This document shows positions 32,895-45,853 of a stretch of 64,000 nt of DNA, piece after piece; positions within the stretch are counted from its first letter, which is position 1, and the number at the start of each line of letters is the position of its first letter. The translations under genes were made by a program, and so were the position numbers. Source of the stretch: Kwoniella dejecticola CBS 10117. Its lineage: Eukaryota > Basidiomycota > Tremellomycetes > Tremellales > Cryptococcaceae. Under the pieces are notes generated by a model. The model had not been told where the DNA came from and made no database searches. It saw only the letters and a list, made by a program, of their open reading frames with translations. The stretch lies in the NCBI RefSeq assembly GCF_000512565.2, contig NC_089309.1, positions 310,001-374,000 of the forward strand, given 5' to 3'.

Positions 32895-33841
32895 ATGGAG
32901 GCCTCGGATCCAGCTAGTGGACCAAGTCCTTCCGCGTCTGCTAATGACGCCGAGTAAGCTGATCTTCCTCTTGCGTGCTCCACTAATCAGCTATCTTCCC
33001 ACATCACCTCTTCCCCTGCCTTTGTCCTGACCCAATTCATCTATCCGTTGTTCTGCTCACTGACTCACCTGACAACTCACATAGACCAGCTTCGGGTTCG
33101 ACACCATATAACGCTACTATCCCTTCCACTTCTGCTTCTACTTCCACACCTGCAAGCTCCTCTCGAGCTTGCCCCAATCCACATCCCAACGTTCCATCCG
33201 GCTTAGGACTCCCTCAATTCGCTCAACGAAACGGCAGTGTCTCCTCTTTGATGGACGCAGTCATGGGTCCCAACTCAAACGCACAATCACCTCAACAAGC
33301 TTCACCCGCCCACTATATCCCTACTCCGACCGCGCTGAAGACTTCAAACAACCCATTGACAGGTAGAAACCCCACCAGTGGATTAGGCCACGGTTCCGGT
33401 TCTGCATCTGGCTCAAATCGACTTGGTGGTGCTGGTGAAGGATTAGGTGATTGGGATATCTTAGGTGATGTTACAGGTAGGATCAATGAAGGTGCTGGTG
33501 TGGGACATGGACATGGGAAACCTCAGAGTGAAGAGGCTGTCAAAGCATTACAAGAGAAGGTCGATAAGCGGTGTGTTTTGAATTCTCCTCAGAATGATAG
33601 CCTGCGCAACTTCGAAATTTGCAGCTAATCTGATTACCTATTCATTATCTTCCCTCCTTGTTCGCATCTCATATGCCAATCTTTGCCCCAACGCGATCAC
33701 GCTTGGATTAATAGCAAATCTCAACTCCCTCATCTCGAGAACGAGCTCGCAGCTCTCGAAGCTCAGCTTGCCCAGATCCAAGCTACCGAAGAACGATTGA
33801 AGAGAGCCGCTGGAGGCGTAATCACTACTGGACAGAAATGA
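32895..33841 (+). CDS. Hypothetical protein with C-terminal coiled coil (223 aa)
   Basis: Three exons, 32895-32953, 33085-33570 and 33715-33841, splice to 223 residues. The N-terminal half is disordered, Ser/Thr/Pro-rich with Gly-rich and His-rich patches (GLGHGSGSASGSN, GVGHGHGKPQ). The C-terminus forms a likely coiled coil spanning the last junction: EEAVKALQEKVDKR, then KSQLPHLENELAALEAQLAQ. It ends AAGGVITTGQK. No catalytic motif is visible. The frame was chosen because only this junction keeps the heptad pattern of Leu and Ala. It may be a subunit or adaptor that works through the coiled coil; the function is unknown. Confidence 0.62.
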
Positions 33842-34709
33842 TGCTCTACCTGATTCTTCCGATCCTTTGTGCTTGGTCCTTGGTGAGTGATGACGTTCAC
33901 TATTCAGTGGCTGATTTCATGGAATACTGAGTTCACAATTTAGCACAGTTCGTATATATACCCTGATGCTCGCCATCGCCATATTCATCGCCATAGCCGC
34001 ATCGCACCTGTACCATAACGCATAATGTCCATTCTTCGCAATCACCCCGACCTCATTGTCCACCAATCATCAAACATGCGCATCCAATCGTCAATCGTCA
34101 ATTCTGCTTCAATCGTACTGTGGCGAACACGATACATCACATGCACATAGTATCACCCTTGTCGTATACTGACTATTCATCTGGCTTATCAGCAAATGGT
34201 CATTGTTTTACTAACAACATCGATCGCGTTTCACTGATACTCGTTATGTTACTTGTTTGAGCTAAGGCTTGAAAGCCAAACACCCTACCTTTCTATCTGA
34301 TCACACGTCCTTTGTGCTGTCTCTGACGTCCTTAACATGTTTGGTGGATCCATTCACGCCAACGAGTGTTCCATAGCGCGTTTGTCATAGGTGTATGATC
34401 CTGGATTCCCCATATAATTGTTAGCTCATCATAGTAGTCGTGATTGACACTCTGGTCTATACTCAATCTATAATCTACGTTATTCTAACATACAAGCGGA
34501 AAAAGGGGTTTGATTTGGATGCTGTATACTAAAAGGCCGCAGATTATTTATCATTCATAACCCTGATCATTTGATCACCACGCTCTTTCACGCGCCAGCG
34601 CATCATCAAGAGATAGCCAGTATCTATACCACAAGAGCTGACAAGAAAAAGTAAAAGTGGAAAGTAGAAAGAAAATCTCGAGTAAAAAGCAATTCCAAGT
34701 CATATCAAG
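33842..34709. other. Intergenic region
   Basis: About 870 bp between two plus-strand genes; A/T-richer than the coding sequence. Holds the presumed promoter and A-rich leader (34640-34700) of the next gene. No gene is supported. Confidence 0.4.
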
Positions 34710-35975
34710 ATGATCCTCTTTTCTACCTACTTCATTCTCTTCATCCCATTCCTACTCTCCGTCACATCTTCCCCAAGTCTATTCGGCGATGACTCCTCTT
34801 CATCTTCCTCGTCCTCTTCATCGTCTTCATCGTCCCCTCCGGGCTCATCTGGATCAGTGACTCAAGACTGTACCATCGCCGAAGTGGCTTTCCTTCAAAC
34901 CCTCCAAGCAGCCCAAGTATCTTCGATGTCATGCCTAATCACCCTGGTCAATCTCACTTATTCTCCTCTAGGAGACTGCCTAGATCTCTCCGGACTGACA
35001 ACTCTCATCTCGAACCCATCGACAAACTCCAGTTTCTCAGATCAACTGAATACTTATTTGGGCGGAGTATGTACGAAGTCGTGTTCTGACGCAGATCTGA
35101 ACGATGCGCGAGGCCAAATCCAGGCGTCTTGCGATACTTCGAACGGATTGATTGGGGTGCTGGATAAGGTGATAGAGAGGTATCAGGGGAGTTATAAGAC
35201 TTTGGCATGTCAAGTGTTCTTGTGAGTCGTCGTCGTCGTATCTGACTGACTGAGAAAAATCATCCCTCTGATTCCACTCATTTCCAAATACGATCGTTGT
35301 CGAGCGAAGTGTCACCACAAAAACCCGATATGGGATAAATGACTGATAAATGATTGTGCGGCGTAGTAATGGTACCTCCGACCTGTGTTTACCTTCAACC
35401 CTCAATTCGACAGACCAAGCGAATAATAACAATTTCTTCGACTCGCTCGTGACGGGCACTAACCTCGAACAATTCAATGAATACGTTTTCAAGGGTGCGA
35501 AATGTACGGGATGCATGTACGAGTTATTCAAAGCTGCGTGAGTTGATTCCACCCATAAAACCACCGTTTCCTAACGCGGCCCTTGGCTATGTTTTGACTC
35601 AAATCCAATCACACAATCCTCGCTTACGAAGATCAAGCGATCCCAAGTTTTCAGCATCATATGGCTCGAATACTGAACATGGCTGATTGATTGATTAGGC
35701 AATACACGATCCCAGATATAAGAGGTAACGAAATCACCTCGTTATTTGGCAATCACCTGAAATACGATTGTCCGAACGATGCCTCAAATCCGGGAAATAT
35801 CAATTGGGACGATGTGGATAATCAGCAAATACCCAATTCGCTTACTGTCAGCCAGAATACGAATCCTCCAGGCGGTGGAAGGTCGTCCGGTGCAGTTGGG
35901 TTAGCTGGGTATATGAAGACGAGTTATTGGGAGGGAATTGGTCTGATGAGCGTAGCGTTCAGTATGGTCATATGA
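34710..35975 (+). CDS. Cys-rich surface protein with poly-Ser run, GPI-type ends
   Basis: Three exons, 34710-35221, 35367-35537 and 35699-35975, splice to 319 residues. The N-terminus (MILFSTYFILFIPFLLSVTS) is a signal peptide. A run of about 14 Ser and a Pro/Gly spacer follow. The body has regularly spaced Cys residues: QDCTIAEVAFLQTL, MSCLITLVNLT, DCLDLSGL, CTKSCSDADL, ASCDTSNG, CLPST, KCTGCMYEL, YDCPND, and many NxT/S sites. This recalls fungal Cys-rich proteins of the DUF7729 type. The C-terminus has a small-residue stretch (GRSSGAVGLAG) before a hydrophobic end (GLMSVAFSMVI), consistent with a GPI-anchor signal. The protein is probably an extracellular surface protein; the family name is tentative. 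Confidence 0.7.
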
Positions 35976-36216
35976 TGGTCGGACTGAGGTATCCTATTTT
36001 ATCATGCAACACAGCACATTTAAAAGATACCGGAGACCGTATTCAACGCAAATTATGCATTCCAGCTATGTAATTCCGTATACTGCATGATGAGCCGTCG
36101 GACCAAGAGGTGTCGAATATTGACGTTATTTGAGTGAACTCACTTCCGCATACTTCATGAACACCTGAATCTCAAGCTCGTTCCTCCGGCAAGATAATGG
36201 TGATACCGGATGGGCA

Positions 36217-36990
36217 CTACCATCCTCTTTCATGGTAATCGTCTACGCCTCGCATCTCATAGTCCACCTGCCTCTCCAGCTCCTCCATCCTTCGCACATG
36301 CTTGCATCTCTCTTCATCTGCTCCACTCACCTTTCGGAAATTGTCGGGGTACCCTTCAGAGGAAGAAACTCGCGAGGCATTGACGTTAGTGTGGTGCCTT
36401 GCCAAATCGAAAGCCGAATCCATAGCAGATGGAGATCCAGTGAGGCTACTATTCCTTGACGAGCGGGAGCAATGATCACTTCTGAAGAGATCGCCGCGTG
36501 AGAAGATCAGTCCGACCGGTTCTCTACTTCGCTCATATACCGTTTTTGAGGGGGAACTATAGATATAATTATCCCACCTTCCTTGCTCACTCGCACGGTA
36601 ACCCTGACTATTGGGCGAGGTGTATCTGTTTCGTTGTTTCCGATCAGCTGTGATGTGGTATAACCCCTGTTTGACTTTGGTCGATCGATCCGAAGTTCGG
36701 GGAGACGATGATTGCGTGTGAGTGTGCGTGTGCGTGTAATCTACTTCTGGTCCTGCGATCTCGTCGTATATCGAATTGATAGCTTTTTGGGCTCGATTCA
36801 ATCTTGATTGGCGATGCGGCTTTTGTGATTTAGATGTATCAGATGACGAGGTTGACCCTTTAGGTGATTTGAGCAGCGTCGTCCATTTTTCGGGATGTTT
36901 TTCGAGGATATCATGTTCGTATGTCTCTTCTTCATCTGACACGGCACATTCGTCTGGGATGTCAAAATTGTCAGGAAGATCAGATGTCAT
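36217..36990 (-). CDS. Hypothetical Ser/Arg-rich protein (257 aa)
   Basis: Intronless frame of 257 residues; not recognised. It starts with an acidic segment (IPDECAVSDEEETYEHDILE). A Ser-rich linker and a short helical segment (SRLNRAQKAINSIYDEIAG) follow. Next is a Thr-His dipeptide run encoded by a GTGTGC-type microsatellite around 36718-36740. After a disordered Ser/Arg region, the C-terminus is a charged helix (ERCKHVRRMEELERQVDYEM). The two helices might mediate binding; nothing indicates enzymatic activity. The promoter lies in the ~600 bp to the right. Confidence 0.55.
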   Translation of the reverse strand: MTSDLPDNFDIPDECAVSDEEETYEHDILEKHPEKWTTLLKSPKGSTSSSDTSKSQKPHRQSRLNRAQKAINSIYDEIAGPEVDYTHTHTHTQSSSPRTSDRSTKVKQGLYHITADRKQRNRYTSPNSQGYRASEQGRWDNYIYSSPSKTVYERSREPVGLIFSRGDLFRSDHCSRSSRNSSLTGSPSAMDSAFDLARHHTNVNASRVSSSEGYPDNFRKVSGADEERCKHVRRMEELERQVDYEMRGVDDYHERGW

Positions 36991-37592
36991 TCTGCCTTGC
37001 CTTGCCTCGAACGCCCTTGAGACGTCCTAACCTGACCTGACAAAACAAAAAATAATAACGAATGTGCCTAGAAGGTAGATCGGAAGGCAAGGCAGTATAT
37101 ATAGATGGCAGGTTTGATTCCTCTCGGTGTACTATCATAAGAATCACAAAATCAGAAAGGGAGAGTTCCGCGTAGCATCAGAGCTTGAGGCCGTACGAAC
37201 TTTGCTGACTTATGACAACATGATTCTCAGCTTCTTTACAGTTTACAGAGGAGGGTCGTCCGAAAGGATCTAGCTTTATCCTTTATAGGACAAAAGGGTG
37301 TCCCTCCTATCTGATAGGCAACGGAGAAATCGGACAAGTAACACTGCTTCGCTTTGAAGAACCTGAAGGACCTGTAGGACCTGGAGAAAGCATACTGCCT
37401 GCCCGGAATTCCGTGAGATTGGTGTACGATAGGACGAATGGGGTTCATCTTGCCATGCTGAGTGAGGAGAGGTTGTCACATGAAAATGATTTTTCAACGT
37501 GGAGACAAATCAGTGTTCGCAATCGCATGACCTGATTGTATATCCGATAATCCATGTAATACCAATAATCATAAAACCTTGACACCCTATGT
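36991..37592. other. Intergenic region
   Basis: About 600 bp between two minus-strand genes. Short frames here have no support. Confidence 0.4.
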
Positions 37593-39029
37593 CTATAACG
37601 ATTGCTCGTATTCCCAGGCTTCCTTGAGATCAACTTCGATCAACTTCCTGACGTCATCAGTGAGTCCGCCAATGGGTAGTCGGGCTGGTCCACCGAGACC
37701 CTTCTCTACGTAGTGGTCGAGGAAGTATTTCTGGAGTGTATTGTCCCATCAGCATTGCTTGTCCCTAGACAGATCGTATAATTGCGAAGAAAAAACCAGA
37801 ATGTGAATGAAGAGAGAGGCAGCTCAACTCACAGTACCGGGGATACCAGCTTTCACGATAGTCCAATCTGCTTGAGCTACTCGATCTTGAAGGACAAGAG
37901 CTTTGGCAAGAGCAGCCGAGTCACCTTGAAGACCAGCAACCGAAGCTTCCCACAATTTTCGGATAGTCTTGGGGATAGCATTACCAGTTCCGGTGATACA
38001 TCTGCACAATCGTATGCGTAATTAGCGATGAATCCTTCAGTCCCCGCCTTCCAATCAGGCTGTAATAAGAGATGTGGACTTTGACTTACCCGGTATGTCG
38101 AGAGAGAAGAGCAGGGAGGGTAGATTCGGAGAACCCAGGCAAGACTTGGAATTGACCAGTAGCTGTTTGCGACTTCAAGGCGGATGCTCGCTTGGCAACG
38201 AATGCTTCCGATTGAGTGTATTGGGCGATTCGATGTCCCTTTCCGATGTTTCCACAGGTCAATTTGACACCGAAACAATTCGGGTGATCGGCGAGCTCGT
38301 TGATCTCATCTGAGTTGAGGTCGATACCGGCAGCGGCTCCTCTGCAGTCACAAAACCCCATACATCAGCATACAATATAAGGACAACAGAAGCGACTGAT
38401 GTTCGACGACGTGAAGGGACAAGAAATTCACTCACGGGAAGTTGTAGATCATGATTGGGATAGGGGAGCTGTCAAACACCTTTCTGAAGAAATCCTTGAT
38501 AGCTTTCCTGTCTCTACCCATGGCAAACGAGAAGTATCCTGGTGTAATGACGATGGCATGTGTAGCACCTGCTTCAGCAGCTTCTTTGGTGACGGTGATT
38601 GTGGTCTCAGCAGATCCACCTGTTAAAGGGAAACAGCCCAGTCAGCACATTTCTTGAAGAAGATGGATATCTCCGCTTGCCGGGATTTATAAAATACTCA
38701 CTTCCAGTACCAACAAGCAAAGGCTCATCCCTGAAACCTGCGTCGTCAAGGGCTTTTCTAACTACTACGGTCGCCTTTCTTCTCTCTTCGTTGGACAGGT
38801 GAGATGCTGCATATTCTCAGATCAGCTGAGGGATTGATAAGGATAGATGGACGTTAGATTGAGCGGACTCACCTTCACCGTTGGTACCGAGTAATACGAT
38901 TCCCATGCCGGCTTTAGCGAGTCTCACAGTTTGCTTAGCGAGAGCGTCGTAGTTGATAGACTCATCAGCGTTCATGGCGGTGACGAGGGGGACAGAGGGT
39001 CCGCCAGCCCATAATTTTGAAGAAGCCAT
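37593..39029 (-). CDS. DapA/N-acetylneuraminate-lyase family class I aldolase
   Basis: Pyruvate-dependent aldolase of the DHDPS/NAL superfamily, read from ATG 39029 through about six exons to TAG 37593. Spliced landmarks are MASSKLWAGGPSVPLVTAM, VLLGTNGEASHLSNEER (the GT.GE substrate-binding loop), VITPGYFSFAMGRDRKAI, and PIPIMIYNFPGAAAG. The Tyr of YNFP and the Schiff-base Lys in FGVKLTCGN are both present, so the enzyme should be active. The C-terminus is KAGIPGTKYFLDHY...EYEQSL. Fungi make lysine by the aminoadipate route, so a dihydrodipicolinate synthase role is unlikely. Candidates are a 2-keto-3-deoxy-hexonate aldolase (GaaC/LRA4-like) or 4-hydroxy-2-oxoglutarate aldolase. Its neighbours include a Zn2Cys6 regulator and, 10 kb away, a sugar-acid dehydratase. 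Confidence 0.82.
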
Positions 39030-40046
39030 TGTGACGAGAAGGTGCAGTCAATGAGGAGCGGTATTAAGCAATGTAATTCTACCCGGAAGACGATCAGCGC
39101 TTGTCGCGACCTGTTAGTTCTCCACAGCACTCACGAGGGTCTCTGTAGACGAGATTGGATATTTGAGCGTATAAAAAAGACAGAGAAGAGGAGAAAAGCT
39201 TGTAAGATGGTTTTTAAGTAGTATGGCTTCCCCCACTTGGTGGTAGCTTGAGGACTAGTCTGCTTCTCTATTCCGTGATACATGAACTTTGCCCATTCTG
39301 CCTGTTAGGGCTCACACACACGGTTATGTCCGGGACGAGTTCGGACCGGCTCAAGACACCATATGCAACTTCCGTGAGTTACCGTTGACCCTGTCCTGCT
39401 AGTCAATCCTTACGTAAGATACACAGGTCGAGGGCAACGCTAAGAGACCGATCGCAGACGTGTTGATATGCATACAGATTCTGATCATTCAGCAGACGAG
39501 CTGGTCCATAGCTACTGGATGAGTGCATAGATCTCGGGGATCATGCGGAAGATAATCCAAAGGAGGGGCATGAATGGGAAAGGAAGAAGGATCGGCACCA
39601 GGTGACACACATGCAGAAAAATCCAATTGAACTTGCTTTTATTTGTTTGTCTGTTACTAGACCGAGCAATTTGGCCCCGCGCCGAACTCCCATGACTCTC
39701 ACTCCGTACTGTCAACTTCTCGGTCTACTACTGATGTGTCAAGAATGAAAAATTACTTTGAGGACTTTTCATTGACCAGCACCAGTCACTGCTCATCGAT
39801 CGCTTGAGACACCATATAGATTCCTCTCAACCGGTCGCCTTGTACACCGGAATTATCACACATAAAGCTTCCCAATTCACCTCAATATCGCGGATTACAC
39901 TTCGAATGATGAACAATCGCCTGCGCGAATACATATGACCTTCGCATCACTTGCACCCAGTTTCATCTCGGCTCAACGTACCAGCACTCTGATCGAGCTC
40001 GGAAATCTCCCTAAATTCAGACGAGGGTAGATATCGTCGCTTTCCC
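39030..40046. other. Divergent promoter region of aldolase and Zn2Cys6 regulator
   Basis: About 1 kb between divergent genes. A minus-strand frame at 39715-39512 is not convincing. The shared region could carry sites for the adjacent regulator, but none was identified. Confidence 0.4.
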
Positions 40047-43000
40047 ATGGCCGATAATCATTTTACCGGTCTCACTCAGAGCAGTCAAAACCGGTCAGAG
40101 TCAAATGGTCAAAACAATAACAACAACAACATCACTCATCCACCGTCAAGACTATCACCTCCACCAGGAACAGACATTGTCAAGCTTCTAGTGCAGCGGT
40201 CAGCCGTACTGCATGATAGTTCTGCCCATCCGGGTGGACAAAATAACAATATGAGCTTAGCTGGGAACGGAATACCGCAGACCCAGCCGGGCACAAGTGG
40301 AATAGGCAGTTCCTCGACAGCTGCAGCAGGACCGTCGAATACCACTACGACTGATGGTAAGAAGAAAAAGGACGACAAAGACGGGAATGTACCCAAACGA
40401 GGATATCGTGCTTGTGTAAGCATTCCTTTTTGTTCTGTTTTACGTGTGCTTGTAGCTTTGCTTATCACCGAAATGGCGATAGGTGCACTGTCGACTACGG
40501 AAGGCTCGATGTGATCTAGGGGATGTGAACGCGCCTTCTGAACCCCCATGTTCAAGATGTAGGAGAGAGCAGAGGGATTGCGTATTCCTTCCAAGTGTGA
40601 GACGATACTCAGAGTTATTCTGGTATTATTGGGGCTAACCTTTTCAACGCAGAAACGAAGACGCAAAGGGTCAGCGGCGGCTGAAGGTGGACCAGGCGAT
40701 ACTTCAGTAGACACAACGCATCCTCAGGCAGAAGTTTACCCTGCTCACGGCCCATCATCGACACCGTCCACATCTACGGCGAGCCAAAACAACCCTGCTT
40801 CGGTGCAGTCAATCACACAATCGCCATTCGAGACCAAAGTAAATCCCATTGATTGGAACATCCAATCATTCCCGCAAATCGTACAACCTGTTCAGCCAGA
40901 TGATCGCACCAAAGCGATATATCACCAGCCGTCCCAGTGGTCGGATATCCATATCAACAATAATAATCAATCCTCGGTCGGACCAAGTACGCATGGCATC
41001 ACCAACAACTCCAATGCTCAGATGTTACCGCCTGGCGCACATACTTCGGTGACTCCCCAAAATAACCCGGATACGACCACGCCAGGTTCTTTGGGTGAAT
41101 CATCGGTCACTTCTGGCCACTCTCCTGGGCACCGCTCGAAGAAGCGCCGGACAGTGGAGCCGGACGGGACGCGCAAGATCGTTAATGCGAGTTTGTCAAA
41201 CGAGATGGACGCCCTGGAAATCTTAGCCAATGCAGCTACTGATGAAAATGGCGACAATGACCTCAGTTTGGGTGGTAGCAAGAGCAAACATCATGGACAC
41301 GGCCATTCTCGTTCAATGAATGGCGAGAATAAACGAGTCTCGTGGGATATCTCCGAGGAGACTTCTCCAGTGCGAAAATTGGGGGAGTTCCACCTGATCA
41401 AGAGTGGAATCCTGGATGAGAACACACTGCAAGAGCTGGTAACAATCTATTTCAGAGATCATCATCCTTCTTTGGTCAGTATCGTTTTAGATCTATGGGT
41501 GATCATTGCATACTGACATATCGATTGTAGCCCGTGTTTCAGACCGCACGGATACCGCGCACTCGAGATCAACTGTTGGACCTAGCACACAAGGACTCTT
41601 TCCTCCTGACTTGCATAGTCGCGGTCGCATCACGTCATCCGGTGGACCCAAAATATCGCGATATACACGATAAGACTTGGCCAATCTTGCGAGAAATCAT
41701 GGCGGACTATTCCTTTGCTGGTTTGCCGGGCAGTGTCGGATTCGTAGAAGGTGTTTTGCTTTTGGCTGAACATCTGCCTCGAGAGAAAGCTACACCACCC
41801 AAACCTGCTAGTCTCGATATGTTAGCTGGACCGGGCACCGAAGCTGCGGGAGAGCATGGAACGGATAACAGGCGGAGTTGGAGCTTGACGGGTCTAGCGA
41901 TCCGAGCGGCGTACCTTCTAGGCTGTAAGTCGGTACCACGAATGCACGTGGGTGTCCTTGCTAATCATCGTGACCGGTCTAGTGGATCAAATCGCCCTGG
42001 AAATCAACGAGGATGAACGGACGCCCGATGTTGAAAGAGCAAGAAGCGTCTGGACGTGGTGTTATTTGTACGACCGAACAATAGATGAGTTCCGTTCTGT
42101 AAATCTGCATTGAAGTCAGTATTGGCTAACATCTGATTCTGTTTATACGTCTTCGAACAGGTCTAGCTTTCTGGTCTAGGGGTCCCTCGTTATGCTTCGT
42201 TGGGTATTCCCATATCTCACAAACGGGAGAAGCGGCAGCGAGAATGAACTTCCCTTTACAACTTTCACCTGGATCGGAATCCGAAAACAACGATGGCGAT
42301 CCTTCTTCGTCAACTTCGCATGACGATTCCGCTTCCCTCATGCAAGCGCTGGTGGAGTTGACACAGATTATGACCAATGCGCACGATATACTGTATCCTA
42401 GTAAAAGTAGGACAGCCGTATTAGTCAGACAGGGAGAATATTTCCTTTTCTTAGATCATTTCAGGCGAGGTAGGTAATCCCCTTTGCGAGATTATTCATA
42501 TTTGTATGATTGATGTTTCGCCTTGGATAGCCTTGGACAGCTATAGGACAATATGGAAGCCAAAGAAATGGTCAAATCAGACTTTGCAAGAATTGAGCTG
42601 GATGACCTATCAATTTGTCAGGTGAGCATCCAATGCGCTTTTTCAAAGGGAAAGCTCAAGACGAGGTCGCTGAACTGGTTTATAGGCTATACATTTCATC
42701 TTTTGGCTATTCCGCTCATGTTAAGCGAGCTCAATGGCGTGCTGAAGCGGAAGCCCAAGCTGGGCGTGACGGAGCTCGACAGCCTGTTCAGCTCTTTCCC
42801 AGAGGTAAACTTACTCTATGCGGACGAAAGACATCTTAGCTTATTTGAAAATTCCTGCTTTTTAGGATCCGCTACTTCACCAGATGCGATCTATATTTAC
42901 GAATCAATCGGCTCTGCCAACGAGATCATGGCCATAGCTTTGCGACTCTCTCAAATGGGCTCATTGCGCTATCTACCTTCAAGATACCTTATCAACATCT

Positions 43001-43829
43001 CGTATGCAGCGGTATTTGCGCTGAAGAGTAGCTATTCCGGTGCAGTGACGGGAAAGGATGTGACTAGGTAAGCTAGATCATTGGGTAATGTATTGGTTCG
43101 AAGGCGCGCATGCTGACACCTGTCGCTCAGAATACGGGAGCTGGTCGACCATGTTTGTGCAGCGTTGGTTCTTGCTTGTCCGGAGAAGGATCATCCTGCC
43201 AACAAATATGGTCAGATGCTAAGGATGCTCTCGAAGAAGCTGGAACAACTGTCTGATGCTTCTGTAAGTCATAAGTCTCCACTTCATCTCAGATTGTAAG
43301 ATCGTGATACAATGCTGACTTTTGGTCGCTGTGTATCTAGGCCGTACCATCTCGATTCCCTTCACCGGAACCAACTTCTTCCACTCCACTACCGACGAAC
43401 TCGCACACTTATTCGGAACCAACACCTTTGCCGTGGACATTACCAGCGGAAACTATGGACACCCAGCCAATGCCCTTCCAATTCCCGCCTTTCGAATTCA
43501 ATCTTCTCCCTTCTCAGAATACAAACAACCAGAATACTAATTCGACAACTCCGACATATCAACCGTCCAACTCGGCAGCTGCAATCCCAATACCACCTAT
43601 ACCGTCTGGTGACTACGTGGCCAATCTAGGCTTAGGTCTAGGTGCAGCAAGTGCGAACATCCCGAGAAACTCTATTGATGATATCCTTGGAGTTGGGGGA
43701 CCTCAGGGGCAAAACCAGAATCAGAATCCGGAAAACTTGTTTGATTTCGATACGAATTTCGACTTTGACCTTAAGGGTTTCTGGGATGATTTCACCCTTG
43801 GAGAAGGGAGTGGGTTCCCGTTCAGGTGA
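40047..43829 (+). CDS. Zn2Cys6 fungal transcription factor
   Basis: Nuclear regulator with about eleven exons. Exon 1 (40047-40415) is Asn/Ser-rich and ends GYRAC. Exon 2 (40483-40596) continues VHCRLRKARCDLGDV and CSRCRREQRDCVF. Together they form a complete Cx2Cx6C-x12-Cx2Cx6C binuclear zinc cluster, followed by the basic KRRRKG at the start of exon 3 (40653). A long disordered linker with a basic patch (SKKRRTVEPDG) leads to a fungal-specific transcription factor middle region from ~41380: VTIYFRDHHPSL, LLTCIVAVASRHP, GLAIRAAYLLG, ARSVWTWCYLYDR. The C-terminus is Pro/Asn-rich with an acidic-aromatic end (LFDFDTNFDFDLKGFWDDF), a likely activation domain. The cluster spacing resembles priB/Aro80-type factors. 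Targets are unknown; the divergent aldolase gene is one candidate. Confidence 0.85.
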
Positions 43830-44198
43830 AAATCAAGTATGATGTGCAATATGCATCATCGTGCATGTCCATGATGTTCAAATTGCTTTGTAAATCCCCT
43901 TTGTCTGTCCTGGAAGTGACTGATGATGCCTTTCTGAGCATAACTATTCCTTTCATGGTCACACGACATACTGGAAAGGAGAATTTCCCAAACAAAGGAC
44001 GTGATACTAAACCACTAACCTGGGTAGGAGAACAAAGAGATAGACCACAGTCTCAAGTGAGATCTGGGTATTACCTATTCAATCGATTTCGCACACTTCC
44101 GCGCTCTACGTAAATCACCACCTACAGTAGCGTCATTCCCGATAGACCGAGCTCAAATTGCTACGACCTGCGGTCCGGACACTGTGTATCAAGCGGTA
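43830..44198. other. Intergenic region
   Basis: About 370 bp between two plus-strand genes. A frame at 43826-44113 overlaps the previous stop and has no support. Confidence 0.4.
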
Positions 44199-45761
44199 AT
44201 GAGCACACTATCCCCTGGCATCCAAGTGAACAATCATCCCTTCATCATGGCTGAGAATCTGGAGGAAAGCCGATCGTCAGTTTCGAGTCCTGGTGCAAAG
44301 CGACCGAGTATCCTGCCCAGAAGAGATAGTCTGCCTCCGCCGCTTCGATCCAGATCAGATTCCTCCACTTCATACACCTCATTCGAGTCGGCAAAGTCGC
44401 TCAACGATCACAAGGTATATGAAGCCACAGCGGACAATTCCATCGTCCCCCTTGTCTCAAGCCTGCCTAGTGATGCAGTGCCGCCCACAGAGGCGGAAAT
44501 GGACGATAGTGATCGGACGGGAGAAGGGGTATTCGATATACTTAAAGATGAGGAAATCGCCAAGCTGAACACCCTATCTAGACTCGAAGGCAATCATCGA
44601 ATCACTTCTAAACATGGTCTCAAGCACCTGGATCTTGATTTAGCAGAAACATCAAATATGGTCAATCATGAGACGACTGATAGACAGATACCGAAAACAC
44701 CTAGAACACCCAAGAGATTCATACAAGATCACATCACGATTAAAACTCCTAGATTACCCGTTCCACTCACAGCTGCTCGGATACCTATACCGGTCCCTAT
44801 ACCTACTCATGTCAATTTACCTACGCCTGTCATGCCGGTAATACATCTTCTTTTGATCGTCGCTCATCTGATATTGAGCGCATTGATCCCGTTTTTGCTG
44901 TTTAAGAATTTCATCCAGCCCTTAGTTTTGTGAGTGCAAAGTGACCTATTCCACTCGTTCTTATCAGTGGGTTTATGGACAGCAAGAGCTAGTTGATTTG
45001 GATGCTAAATGCTGATTGGGACGAAGATGGATCATAACGACTGTGACAGTGGTCCTTCAATGCGTATACCTCCTTCCTGGTATAGTCTTAGAAGCTATCG
45101 GTCTTCTAAGACGTCGACCCATGTGAGTGTTTCCCTTTGAGATCTATATCGCTGCGACTGGTTGACTGATTGGCAATTTTTTCAATCGAGACACACTGCA
45201 TGGCTTCAGTCCGGTCTGCATATAGTGATCATGGTCTTATCCCTTATACCGCATGGTGGCAAGTTCGATCATCTCACATCAGCATACTATCAGTGGTCCG
45301 CTGATCGGTTGATCAAATCAGCTACAGTGTTCTTACTGATCGTCAGCGACCAAATCCCTGAATGCCCTTCAGCGCTCATCTACAGACCACCGGCTCTCCC
45401 AAATTTCGAATCGCATCTGAGGTGGTCGACCTGCAAGCAATTACCCAAGGTCACCCTGGTAGCTTTGGTGAATGTGATCATTGTCAGTGTAGAGATCATC
45501 GTTGCGGGTATGGCAGTAACGATAGATTATAGGATACAGAGGCAAGAGGAAAGACGGCATTCAGTCGATGTGCTTGAGGAGATAGCCAAAGCGAGAAAGA
45601 GAAGAAGAAGAAAGACTTGGTGGAAGGATGATCCGAATGATGAGATCTACCACAAGATGCGCAGGAGAAGATGGACAGCGGGTACGGGCAAGTTACTGTG
45701 GGATATCGAGGGGTATATACATAGAAAGAAGGCGAAGGAGAGTGAGGAGAAAGCAGTGTGA
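44199..45761 (+). CDS. Hypothetical multi-pass membrane protein
   Basis: Not recognised. The N-terminal ~190 residues are disordered and Ser/Pro-rich; starts at 44199 or 44247 are both possible. The first membrane segment is VIHLLLIVAHLILSALIPFL near the end of exon 1. Splicing adds WIITTVTVVLQCVYLLPG, and the last exon, joined near 45184, has LHIVIMVLSLIPHG and later LPKVTLVALVNVIIVSVEI. That makes about four to five membrane helices. The C-terminus is strongly basic and cytosolic-looking (KARKRRRRKTWWKDDP, KMRRRRWTAGTGKLLW, HRKKAKESEEKAV). No transporter or enzyme signature was seen. The stop lies about 90 bases before the next gene's first ATG, which is close spacing even for this compact region. 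Confidence 0.58.
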
Positions 45762-45853
45762 CGCAGAAGACCGTGATATCAGGGAGACTTTTTCCCATAA
45801 ATCTATCAGCCTGTATCCCCACCTCCACTTAAGCGGTTCTCTTCCTCCCGAGA

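Noticed and set aside
37593..39029. Dihydrodipicolinate synthase for lysine synthesis
   Set aside because: The fold is the same, but fungi use the aminoadipate pathway; a keto-deoxy-hexonate or hydroxy-oxoglutarate aldolase is more plausible.
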